This document shows, in pieces, positions 24,562 to 35,580 of a DNA stretch of 64,000 nucleotides. The stretch is from contig QANT01001498.1 of assembly GCA_003254885.1 (NCBI GenBank), positions 1 through 64,000 on the forward strand, in the 5' to 3' direction. Under the pieces are notes generated by a model. That model made no database searches. It saw nothing but the letters and a program-made list of their open reading frames with translations, and was not told where the DNA came from. This stretch comes from Purshia tridentata (taxonomy: Eukaryota > Streptophyta > Magnoliopsida > Rosales > Rosaceae). Positions within the stretch are counted from its first letter, which is position 1, and every line of letters begins with the position of its first letter. Both the position numbers and the translations under genes were made by a program.

Positions 24562-27500
24562 ATGGGCACTCTAGAAACAGAAACTCCCTACCCCAACACC
24601 ACCACCCCAAAGCACCACTACTCCACTGGATCCGAACCCGACCCCGACGACATCTCTCCCATCGAACAAGTCCGGCTAACCGTGACCAACACCGACGACC
24701 CGACCCTACCCGTATGGACCTTCAGAATGTGGTTCTTGGGCCTTTTCTCATGTGCCCTCCTCTCTTTTCTCAACCAATTCTTCTCCTACAGAACTGAGCC
24801 CCTCATCATCACCCAAATCACTGTCCAAGTCGCCACACTCCCCATAGGCCACTTCATGGCCAAAGTCCTCCCAACCAAAAGGTTCCACTTACCCGGGTTC
24901 GGGTCCCGGATCTTTTCTGTGAATCCGGGTCCTTTCAATATTAAAGAGCACGTGCTCATTACCATATTTGCCAATGCTGGAAGTGCTTTCGGTTCGGGCT
25001 CAGCTTATGCAGTTGGGATTGTCAACATAATCAAAGCATTTTATCACCGCAATATCTCTTTTCTAGCAAGTTGGCTGCTTATCATCACTACCCAGGTATG
25101 CTTTTCTTTTGCTTTTCATTGTTTTTTGGAATGAAAAGTTAATTGAAGTTTGGTAACATATAGAAAGTGGGTTTCTTGGTGGCTAGTTGGTCATTAAAAA
25201 GTTGGATGGCTGATTAGTAATTTGTCTTTATTAGCTGGCTTGATGGCTAGTTGGATAAATTTAATTGATTTTTTCTTGAAAAAAATGAATGTCATCAATA
25301 TCTGGTTTGGTTTTTGTTTTTGTTTTTTAAAATTAAAACATATGGAACTGAAAATTAGAAAGCATTATTAAAAAGTTGGATGGCTGATTAGTAATTTGTC
25401 TTCATTAGCTGGCTTGATGGCTAGTTGGATAAATTTAATTGATTTTTTATTGAAAAAAATGAATGTCATCAATATCTGGTTTGGTTTTTGTTTTTGTTTT
25501 TGAAAACATATGGAACTGAAAATTAGAAAGCATTTTTTTGTTTTCTGGTTTTGGCTTTGTTTTCAGAAACTAGAGTTGTTTCCTCTTATTTGTTTATGAA
25601 TTGAAATGGGTCAAAGGAGGTAAACAATGAAGAGTTTTTATATTAATGAGATTTAGATCAAATAGAATCATGTGGTTATATTTTCAGTGTTGATATTATG
25701 CTTGAATTCACAATGAAGTCATGTTGAATTTTAGGGTTTAATATCTTGGAATTAAAGTTTAATATTTATAATGTATTTTAAAAACATAATTAAACAAAAA
25801 GTAAAGTAGCAGTAATTTTAGACATAAACAAAATATAAGCATAAATAAATATGGGATGTGAATTAATTCACACTAAATTGGGAAAAGACAAACAATTTTT
25901 CCTACTGTGCTATTCTCTTTTTCTTTTTCTTTTTTGTTACAAATGGTGGTAATAATTAGATAAAAATGGGTTTCAGGTATTGGGATACGGTTGGGCTGGG
26001 CTGCTAAGGAAGTATGTTGTGGAGCCAGCCCATATGTGGTGGCCCAATACACTCGTTCAGGTCTCACTTTTCAGGTATGTATGTCTCTCTCATCCTTGCC
26101 CTACTTTCTTCGTCATTCATTCATCACCCCACCACTTGAAGATTAAAGTATTATGCATCGATGCAGTCACTTTCTAATGAATATCTTGATCGTCACTGTC
26201 CATTTTTGAGTCTGCTTAAAGTCATCGATCACATGCACCCACCCCAAATGTATGGAATGGGCCACCAATCCAAATATTTGATTGATTTTATACAATTTTT
26301 GAGTCAACTGGATGGATCATTTAGAATCTTAGATGGATCGGTCTAAATCTTCCAATCTTAGTTTATTGGTTTGCACTTGAGGCATGAAACATAGAGGAAA
26401 TTGCTAATATACCCTTCAAACTGTAACTAATTTTCTAAAGTTGGCTTTAACAATCCTTCTATGATGACTTATTTGGAAGTGCTTCTGTTAGCAAAAACGT
26501 TTCCCAACAATGATAACTGCAAAATTCACTCTAAATTTTTTATCACGCGCTCCCTACTTAATAATATCCAAAAGCACTTTTGTCTATTTTGGCCAAAAAC
26601 TATAAAAAGCGCAAAAAGTTTTTAGAAACTGCCAAACAAACCCTCAAGGAAGACTCAAGGGTCATGTCTCAATGACCATACCACTAGGTAGGGGTGGGCA
26701 TAAAAACCGTACACCGGAAACACATCTAAAGTTGGCTTTAACAATCCTTCTATGATGACCTATTTGGAAGTGCTTCTGTTAGCAAAAATGTTTCCCAACA
26801 ATGGTCGCTGCAAAATTCATTCTAAATTTTTTATCACGCGCTCCCTACTTAATAATGACCATACCACTAGGCCAAATTGGTTAGACCATTAGACGTGAAA
26901 ACTCAACCTAAACAAACAAAGATTTGATTGGGTTTTCTCAATCACAAAGAAAAATTTGCAAATGCCAGAAATTTTAATTACCAGGAAATCACGTATGAAA
27001 TTATAATGAAAGGATACTCCAGCCAAAAAATAAAAATGAAAGAAGAATAAAGGGTGTAAGAAAAAAGAAAAAGAGAAAAGGTAAGAAAACTTATTCTTTT
27101 TAATTTCTCAAAAAATGGTGGGATTAGGGTTTAGGGGACAAAACTACCTCAGTTCGTATTTCTTTTTAACTTAGTAGGGAAACAAAACTCAGACCTAAAA
27201 GCAATAATAGATTTAGTGTTGTCCACTTCAGACTTAAAAGCAGTGGAAAAGTCGGTTAAAATGTCCAATATAAAGATCAGTGAGGAAAACCTAATTCCTA
27301 CTACTTGGTATTACGTACCGAAACATTTTTTTTTTTTACATTCCACTTAATCTACTTCTGATAAATCATATACCAGTTACTACATGTATGCCTCAAGATC
27401 TTAACCAAAATACTTATAGCCTCCACATCTTTCCCATAGTCTTGAAATCTGGTATCACCCAAAATCATCTGCCTTCTCTCCTTTCAATCTCAACAGATAC

Positions 27501-29893
27501 CACTGCTAACTTCATACAAAATCATTATCTCATTATTAATATATTATACTCTATCTTACAAGAGGAGTTATTAATCTAAACATCCTAATTTAGACATGCT
27601 AAATTCATGAGAATGAAGTTTCAGAGTGCCTAGCATCCAGTGTTACTACTTTTTTATATTTAACTTACAGGGCTTTGCACGAGAAAGATGAGCAACGCAT
27701 GTCAAGGGCAAAGTTCTTCCTAATTGCTCTAGTTTGTAGTTTTACATGGTATGTTGCCCCAGGCTACCTCTTCTCAACGCTCACAAACATATCATGGGTT
27801 TGCTGGATATTCTCCAAGTCGGTTACCGCCCAGCAGATTGGCTCGGGAATGAGAGGGCTCGGAGTTGGAGCCCTGACACTCGACTGGTCAGCAGTGGCGT
27901 CCTTCCTGTTCAGCCCTCTCATCTGCCCCTTCTTTGCCATTGTTAACGTTTTTGCAGGCTATGCATTGATACTCTACATTGTAATCCCTATAGCATACTG
28001 GGGGCTGAACTCATACAGTGCACAAAACTTTCCCATCTTTTCCTCACACTTGTTTACAGCAGAAGGTCAAATTTACAACATATCAGCTATTGTCAATGAC
28101 AAGTTTCAAATAGATCTTTCAAAGTATGAGGAGCAAGGACGGATTCATTTAAGCACCTTTTTTTCTCTCTCTTATGGCTTTGGTTTTGCCACCATTGCCT
28201 CCACCCTCACGCATGTAGCCTTCTTCTATGGAAGGTAATTTCTTTTTTCTTTCTTTTTTAAATTTTACATGTAATGTTTTCACAAAAGACAAGGTTTCAT
28301 AGAAAAAGGGAATCACATTTACATTTCTTTGTATACTAAAAATGGTAAGCATTTCAGTTCTTCGGTTCAAATAGTGTTCGTGATGACACAATGAATTGTT
28401 TTCTTGTAAAATTTGGGATAAATTTTTACCTACATACAGATGAAGAGAAATACAAATTTGACCTTTTAAACAACAAACAAAATCACTCTTCTTCCCTATT
28501 CAGTTCTTAATGTTCTGAAAATTTTATACTCGGTTACAACTAAAATGCGCAGAGAGATCTATGAGCGCTTTCAAGCTTCTTACAAAGGAAAGGAAGATAT
28601 CCATACAAGATTGATGAGAAGATACCCGGACATACCTTCCTGGTGGTTTTACTTGTTGCTCATCATTACACTTGCAGTTTCCCTTGTACTCTGCATCTTC
28701 TTGAATGATCAAGTTCAGATGCCATGGTGGGGACTCCTATTTGCTGGTGCCATGGCCTTTACATTCACCCTTCCTATCAGCATCATAACAGCAACAACGA
28801 ACCAGGTGAGCCAGATGTTTGCTGTTTTATATATTTATATATCACAGATAACATCATTGCAACCCATTATTTAGTACTCTGTAATGCTCTCTAATGTTCT
28901 GATCCCCCGTATATACAGACACCAGGGCTAAACATAATAACAGAGTATGTCATGGGAGTCATATTACCAGGAAGACCAATAGCAAATGTATGCTTCAAAA
29001 CATATGGTTACATGAGCATGGCTCAGGCAGTCTCCTTCCTGAATGATTTCAAGCTTGGGCATTATATGAAGATCCCGCCGAGATCAATGTTCTTAGTTCA
29101 GGTATATTAGATTTTTCATACTACCAATTTAAAAAACAAAAAAAAGGGCCAGACTGAAAATTCGCTGGAAATGATATAATTTACTCTTAACATATTTCAA
29201 TATATCATTACTTCACTTTTCATAATATATTCTGATACATTCAACTCCTCTAATGCATTTTCTTCAATGTATGTATAGTTCATAGGAACCATTCTTGCTG
29301 GAACCATCAACCTTGTAGTTGCACATTGGCTGCTGGGCTCTGTCACAAACATATGCCAGGATCAACTCCTTCCTCCGGATAGTCCTTGGACATGCCCAGG
29401 TGACCGAGTCTTCTTTGATGCATCTGTGATATGGGGTTTGGTGGGACCTAAACGTATATTTGGAAGCCTTGGAAACTATAGTGCCATGAACTGGTTCTTC
29501 CTTGGAGGTGCAGTAGGACCAGTTATTGTTTGGCTACTGCATAAGGCATTCCCAAAGCAATCTTGGATACCCCTGATCAATCTTCCAGTCCTTCTAGGAG
29601 CAACAGGAATGATGCCACCAGCTACAGCATTGAATTACAATTCCTGGATAATAGTTGGAACAATTTTCAATTTTTTTGTCTTCCGTTACCGGAAGAAGTG
29701 GTGGCAAAGGTACAATTACATTCTTTCAGCAGCACTGGATGCTGGGGTGGCTTTCATGGCAGTTTTATTGTACCTTACGGTAGGCATGGAAAATATAGGT
29801 GTGACTTGGTGGGGCACAAACGGTGAACACTGTGACTTGGCAAACTGTCCAACTGCCAAGGGAATAGTGGTTGACGGTTGTCCAGTGAACTAA
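24562..29893 (+). CDS. Oligopeptide transporter (OPT family)
   Basis: Six exons: 24562-25095, 25977-26074, 27671-28234, 28553-28805, 28919-29101, 29279-29893, all GT-AG, 748 residues, the usual OPT length. The start is ATG 24562, the first ATG in frame. The protein is highly hydrophobic with many membrane spans. The two OPT signatures are intact: NPGPFN at 121-126 and KIPPR at 534-538. Other family segments include [25 protein letters not shown], and [20 protein letters not shown] near the end. OPT proteins of this plant clade import small peptides, glutathione or metal-ligand complexes with protons, mainly at the plasma membrane; the substrate here cannot be read from sequence. The overall style is close to the OPT1/OPT5 group, an inference. 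Introns 1 and 2 contain internal duplications. The gene is convergent with the DHHA1 gene. Confidence 0.93.
25193..25531 (+). repeat. Tandem duplication inside OPT intron 1
   Basis: Two units, about 25193-25366 and 25367-25531. Shared blocks include 'gttggatggctgattagtaa', 'ttagctggcttgatggctag' and 'atcaatatctggtttggttt'. Only a handful of differences separate them, mainly a short indel in the T-rich part, so the duplication looks recent. Confidence 0.85.
26430..26860 (+). repeat. Direct duplication of a MITE-like block in OPT intron 2
   Basis: A block of about 130 bp at 26436-26566 recurs at 26728-26856 ('ttggctttaacaatccttct', 'tatttggaagtgcttctgtt', 'atcacgcgctccctacttaa'). After the first copy, 'gccaaacaaaccc' at about 26631-26643 is an imperfect inverse of 'ttatttggaagtgcttct', so the original may have been a hAT-like MITE of about 200 bp. 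A shared 'gaccataccactagg' follows the second copy and also precedes it near 26670, suggesting that duplication carried the flank along. Confidence 0.6.
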
Positions 29894-30674
29894 TGCTTGT
29901 CTTCTCCAGTTACATGTGATTTCATTTTCAAATTGCAGAGTATAGTGTCAGCAAGAATTAGAATATAAATTGAATATGACAGCATAGATGATGTTTCATG
30001 TCTCATAATGAGATAAAAGATGATTCATTGACTTGCTCTATCTTATACAAACATAAGCATTTTCCCTCTTTATGATTAGCACTGGTCAAATTCTTCTGTT
30101 GATTAGCAAACAAAGTGAAATGGATACATGGGAGGACTTCTCAGACCCCATATCTCTTTCCGAGCGAAAATCTTTAACTTTGAGCCCTCAAAGACATATA
30201 TAACAACTTCACCTCAACTCAGGTGTTCAAATAGTTTCTTACTAAAATTATCCTCTATGATTTTAATGATATATCCTGCATCCAAATTAATGAGGAAGGC
30301 TCTCACCGTATCTCGTTCCCAAACATTGACAACTGCTTATAGCATTGAAAGTGAAACTATTTATCGGAACCTAATAGACTCAATTGACTTGACCAAAACT
30401 GTCTGATATAACAAGGCACATCAGAAAGGATACCATTGATCCCAGTTGTCGCCAGTGATGGTAATTTTTTCAGGGATCAAATTTCATATATGTGAGAATA
30501 ATTCAAAAGTGGGTGCAGGCAAATATCAAATTTCAAATATGAAAATGAAACAGGAAGAATACTTAATTGTAATTTCAGTATCTATAGCACAAATAGAGTC
30601 GTATGAGAAAAGAGGTGGTCGGGTAATTCAAACTTGAGGATAACCTAACAATAGTGTTTTACACATTGACATGT
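29894..30674. other. Convergent 3' region between OPT and DHHA1 genes
   Basis: A 780-bp interval between two convergent genes, expected to hold both 3' untranslated regions. No other coding region is supported; the open frames at 30128-30637 have no recognisable domain. Confidence 0.55.
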
Positions 30675-33087
30675 TCATCTTGAATTTCCTGAAATCCACT
30701 GATTGTACTCATCCATCCTTATAATAAAGGAACTAGAACTTCGGGAACCTCCTCCTCCATATGCCTTCACATATTGAGATGCGTTATTAGAAATAAGAAT
30801 AATGATCATGATGGCGATAGCAACATAAAGAACAACAATAAAACTTGATAGTTTTATTAAAAAGAATATGTGGTCACAGTAATAATGAAGCCACACCTTT
30901 GCTACTTCAGAGGTGTCAGTAGCACTATCGGTGCTCCTTAAGCACATTTTTAGATTTTTCCGTTGCATGAATATAACAGCTCCTATAGGCCTGGCATTAT
31001 GGACAGAAGTACTCACAGGCAATGACAAACTTAATTAAACAAAAATTACTTGGTGTAATTCCTCCATTTAAATTTGATAACTTGTAAACTATCAATGATA
31101 TGAAAAGCAAGAAAAGAGCAATCAGACTTTTGGGCAAAGGCATATATGAGTCCAGAAAACATTTCAAATAGAACTATAAAAGTCAACTGCACAAAGACTA
31201 GCCATGGAAAACCCTAAGAATACATTATGCGCTATCAGTTTTGCATTCATAAATGATTAATATATGAAATTAACCAATATACATATGACAAGTTTCAAGT
31301 TTCTCCATATCCACATTACTAAACAACATATTACTAGCTCATCAATCTCAACATAGGAACTTCAAAAGGACTGAAACCTAATTCTGACTCTTTGAAAGCC
31401 TGAACCAAAACCTAGAACTAGAAGCATCTTATTGAAAGACTGTACGGAAAATCTTATGTTGGCATGAATGTAAAGTTAGAGGCAGGTGTATGGCTCTAGG
31501 AACCTTGCGTAATTGAGAGTCATGCAATTAAAAAGATCCGGTCAACTACAAATGTGCATAGTTTGGGGCCAGAGTATCATATAACATAATTCAAGCCCAT
31601 GGCAGATCACTAAACCAATTCCACATTTAATTGTGTGGATGGGCATCTGCAGGTAAGTGCAGAAATCATTTTATATTAGAGAACAAATCGTTTAAGAAAA
31701 TTTAAATAGAGAAGCATTATACCAAGTTAAATTACCTTAGACCAGCAGCAGCACTTTTTACGCTAAGCTGCTTGGCAATTTCATCACTTAACTCAGAATT
31801 CCCGTCAGCTCTAACTCCCTGCAACGACCAAATATTTGTTTAGATATGTCCAAGGATAAAACTAGGAAACAGAGGTAGAGAAGAATTAGGGAAGGAAAAA
31901 AATAGCCCCTTTTACGTACGTCATATAATAAATGGCATTAAATATGTCCAGGTCAAGCATACGAAACAAACATAGACTAGAAAGTAGAAACTGTCCTACC
32001 ATGCTAATATCATCCATGTAAACCAGGCATAATATAGTAGCACAGGAAAAATGGTTTGAAAGGGAAAAATCAATATTTTACCAGACACTCCCCATAAAAT
32101 CCTCTGCCCAACCTTAGTTTCAAAACCTTATTTATCTCCAGTAACTTATTTGCAGCTTTCTGTCGAGTAGAAATATAAGACTTTCCCTTAGCGATTACAT
32201 CCACAGCATTTATCTCCAGTAACTGCAAAAATGATGGTTTAAAACAAGTCAATAATGACTTCCGCACTAGACAAAAAAACTGCAAACGAAGAAACAAGTA
32301 TTTCAGGGGATGGGCGTGTGTGTTGGTGTTCAAAATTAAATAACCATTCCAGCTGCATTACATTTCAAACCTGTTCATACATGTATGGATTAGTAACGCA
32401 ATTCAACTTTGAGCGCCATTCACTAAGTCCAATATTGAACTCCCGAATATCCGGTAAGCTCCACTGACGGAGATCTCCATCCTCAATGTACTTAAGTACC
32501 ATTTCTACACGATCTCTGTCCTCGGGTTCTAATAAACGTACATCAATTCCCTAATTTAAAGAAAGCAAAATAAAAAAACGAATCTTAGTATACCATTTAT
32601 TTATAAATTGTAAGTGAAAAGGACCCGTGATTCAACTTACATTATGACGTTTAACATTGGCGAGTTCAGCAGAGAAGTATTCATACACAGCACTAGAGCT
32701 ACTCTTTTCAAGATTCACATGAAACGTGAGGTTCTTTGGAAAATCTTCCTCAGAGGGTATCTGTGGAAGCACCGACTTTCGATGATCAAAGGCAATTACC
32801 CTAATCGAAATTCGAACCCAAAAATAGCCAAACATAAACAAACCCGCTTGGAAAATGACCGTAGCTTAACCATTAACACAAAATTCTCATGCATTTCAAG
32901 ACAATCTGATCACTAGATAGTAGTATTGTCAAACGGAAAACTTACTCGCACGAAGCTCTCCGCGCGAACTCGACCGCAAATCCTTTGGGGCCAAGAAAAT
33001 CAAGCAAATAGCACCTCTCTAACCCTTGAGTGCACAAATCATCAACCCTGTAAAAGCAAAACAAACAAGCAAGTTAAAGAGCATGTT

Positions 33088-33122
<35 letters not shown>

Positions 33123-33388
33123 CTGAGAGGCTCGACGGAAGAGAAAGGGAGAGAGAGGCAAGGGAGGTCGAGGTGAGAGTGAAAGAGGTGAGCGAAGAGA
33201 GCTGAGAAGGCTCCGGAGAAAGAGGGGTAGTTGTAGAGAAGCAAGTTGGGGACTTGGTCTTGCGCGGCTTTGGCTAGTGCTTCTAACGCTGCGTCTGATC
33301 GGAAGCTTCTGAGGGCTTGTGAGAGCGGAGCCATTGCTGCTGAGGCAAGTATGGTCCTCCATTTTCCAAGAGGAGGAGAAAGAGGCAT
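30675..33388 (-). CDS. DHH/DHHA1-domain phosphoesterase-like protein, degenerate motifs
   Basis: Eight exons on the minus strand: 33388-33123, 33047-32946, 32800-32641, 32550-32371, 32222-32082, 31818-31736, 30990-30897, 30764-30675. All introns are GT-AG and the frame is continuous: 371 residues from ATG 33388, or 353 from the in-frame ATG at 33334. The order fits a DHH phosphoesterase: an N-terminal VPNLLLYNYPSFSGAFSALF segment where HxDxDG would be, CYLLDFLGP, VIAFDHRKSVLP in the DHH position, then a C-terminal DHHA1 part with SAAAGLRPIGAVIF and AYGGGGSRSSSSFIIRM. The aspartate motif I is absent, DHH reads DHR and the DHHA1 GGGH reads GGGS, so nuclease or phosphatase activity is doubtful. 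I recall plant relatives with the same motifs, but no characterised function. Confidence 0.82.
30765..30896 (-). other. Stop-free 132-nt intron of the DHHA1 gene
   Basis: The last intron is 44 codons long, phase 0 and open throughout. Splicing joins SEVAK to AYGGGG, the expected DHHA1 continuity. Retention inserts a segment whose middle (FIVVLYVAIAIMIIILIS) is a strong membrane-span candidate. The donor is GTGTGG and the acceptor lacks a strong pyrimidine tract, so inefficient splicing is plausible. It resembles an exitron in form. Confidence 0.6.
33093..33119. repeat. (GA)n microsatellite in DHHA1 intron 1
   Basis: A GA run inside the 75-bp first intron of the minus-strand gene. On the sense strand it is (CT)n, starting just after the donor GTCCTC. 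Confidence 0.9.
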
Positions 33389-35080
33389 TACCGCCGTCTA
33401 CACAAGTGCTCTGCCAACTACCAACTCTCAACTAATCTACCGACTTCCATCCAAAATTACCCCATAAATAAACTAATTTTCAAGGGTTTTTTTCTTTTAA
33501 ACAAAAAATGGCCTTATTGAAAAAATTTACAATAACCAAAGAATTAAATTTCAAAGGTAAAATAAAAATTTTGATTTTATTGAAAATTTAAATTAAAAAT
33601 TTGAAATTTTAACAAAATTTTGATAATTTTATTTTGATAATTTTAATTTAGTTTTGAAATTTAAATAAGTTTAATTTTATAGCAATAATAAGCTAATTTA
33701 TTTTTTAATGAGTTAAGCACTCAACAACTACGAGCTATGATAGAAAGTCGTTTGCTTGTTGCCAAACCCTTCGCCTTTCTTTTGATGTTGTTGTTGATAT
33801 TTTAGCTTAATGTTGTTTTCTTTTAAGTTTTGTTGTACTTTTAAATTTTTTATAATCCATGAAATTTGTCGTTTTTATCAATTCAAATATTAAAAAAATC
33901 AAACAAGTATAATTAAATGGAATCAAAGAAAAAGAAGGAAATTGTCAAATTTGGATTTGAAATATAAATTATTCAAATATATTTTATATTGAAACTAGTT
34001 TAGAGTGATTTAATTATAAAGTACTGATTATTGAAAAAGTTAACTAAAAGTACTCAAACCTAATAATTTACTTATAACTCATCTTTAATTTAATTATAGG
34101 TAACATCAATTTATCCACAATCACAAATTTAATTTCAAGATAATATCAACTCACCTATAACCTCAAAATTAATTTCTAAGTAACATCAACATAACCACAA
34201 CTACAAATTTAGTTTTATCTGCAATTTAAGCAGCACTTTTGTTTCAATTATTGAAAGCTCTCAGTTTCAGTTGTGAAAACTTTCAGTTTCAGTTCCGAGT
34301 TTTCAGTTTCAGTTGCGAGTTTTTAGTTTCAGTTTTAATCTCAGTTTCGGTTTAGTTATGTCGTTGGATTTCACGAAGAGTGGAGGGTAAGGGAAAGAAA
34401 ATGAATTGTCAGCCACTAATTAAAGAATTAATCAAGTGCATTCACATGATTACCTTATTCTTAAATAAATTAACCTAATTGTTACATTATATGAATAGGT
34501 GGATTACACATTGAAATCAATTAAAAAGATTTAGCTTACAGTAATTAATCCATCATTTTAAGATATTTGTAAATTATAATGGTATATTTTAAATATAATT
34601 AAATTTTAGACATTGTATTTATAGGAGTATTTCCAAAATTATTAAAATGATATAATTATTGACTTGTGCAATTGACTTAAATTACTAAAACAAATCACTT
34701 AAATGAAAGTTGATCTATAACTGAAATAGTAAAGTCAATATCCTCACAAAGACTTAACTATCCACTAAACCATTGTACATGCTTTAACAACTTGTTGGTT
34801 TAATGTAGATGATCTTTTTTTAACTTTTTATTTTAATAACATTTTAATTAAATTCTTCTATTTAGTGATCAAATTTAACTCTAAATAAATGATTGTATTT
34901 TTTATTGTTAATGAATTATGATTTGAACTCAAGTGTCAAATCAAACCAAATAATCATTAACAAATTTATGTACTTTATTAATTATCAAATGTGAAAATTG
35001 TTACATGTGTAGCTTTTCTTTTTCTCGGTCTCAGGCCGGCCCTCATTACAAAAAAAAAAAAAAAAAAAAAGTTGCCCCAC
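33389..35080. other. Intergenic with simple-sequence blocks
   Basis: No gene seen. At 34253-34350 an imperfect tandem array of 'tttcagtttcagttgcgag' type units runs for about 100 bp, and at about 34088-34210 a loosely repeated unit of about 50 bp ('taacatcaa...ccacaa...caaatttaattt') occurs. A poly-A run lies at 35049-35070. Confidence 0.5.
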
Positions 35081-35580
35081 GTCTAACAGTAACATTTGTC
35101 TCATAAACCGAAGTCCTTCTTCGTGTCCCCGTACGGTCACGTTGCTCCCCATTTCGGGACCCAGCTAACGTATAATCAGCTGTATCACATTCAAGTGCCC
35201 CAGCAGCAGTTTTCTACACACGTCAAGACGCGTAAGGCGCATGACGAAAATACCCCTCTCATTTCCCAACCCAACCAATCGTAGTCCGGATGCACTCAAT
35301 ATATCCTAATCCTTCTTTCACGCAATCACTCTCTTCTCAACACGTCACTGCTCCTTGGATATTTTCTTCTCTCTCTATCACACGAACGAACTTTCATTAT
35401 TTCTCCACGTTTCTGGTTTCTTCGGATTCTTCTCAATGAATCAGATCTCCATTGATGCTTCTTATGTATTCACAGTTTCACACACTTCGTCTTCGCTAAT
35501 CCGACGACGTATTGGAGCGGCTCATCAACAAATGGACTTGCTATGGCTTCCTTTCCACGCTCAGCCTCAGGTAAAGAGGA
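35081..35580 (+). other. Promoter/5'-exon-like fragment of an unrecognised gene
   Basis: This stretch is richer in GC than its surroundings and has promoter- and leader-like features: cacgtc near 35078, ccaatc near 35274, a C/T-rich leader at 35310-35420, then ATG 35533 (MDLLWLPFHAQPQ) or ATG 35543 (MASFPRSAS) followed by a donor-like CAG/GTAAAG at about 35571. No downstream exon was recognised before the repeats begin. It may be a gene fragment, a non-coding RNA start, or a first exon I cannot extend. Confidence 0.3.

Noticed and set aside
32614-32916. Plus-strand frame of 100 codons
   Set aside because: Antisense shadow of DHHA1 exon 3 and its neighbour intron.
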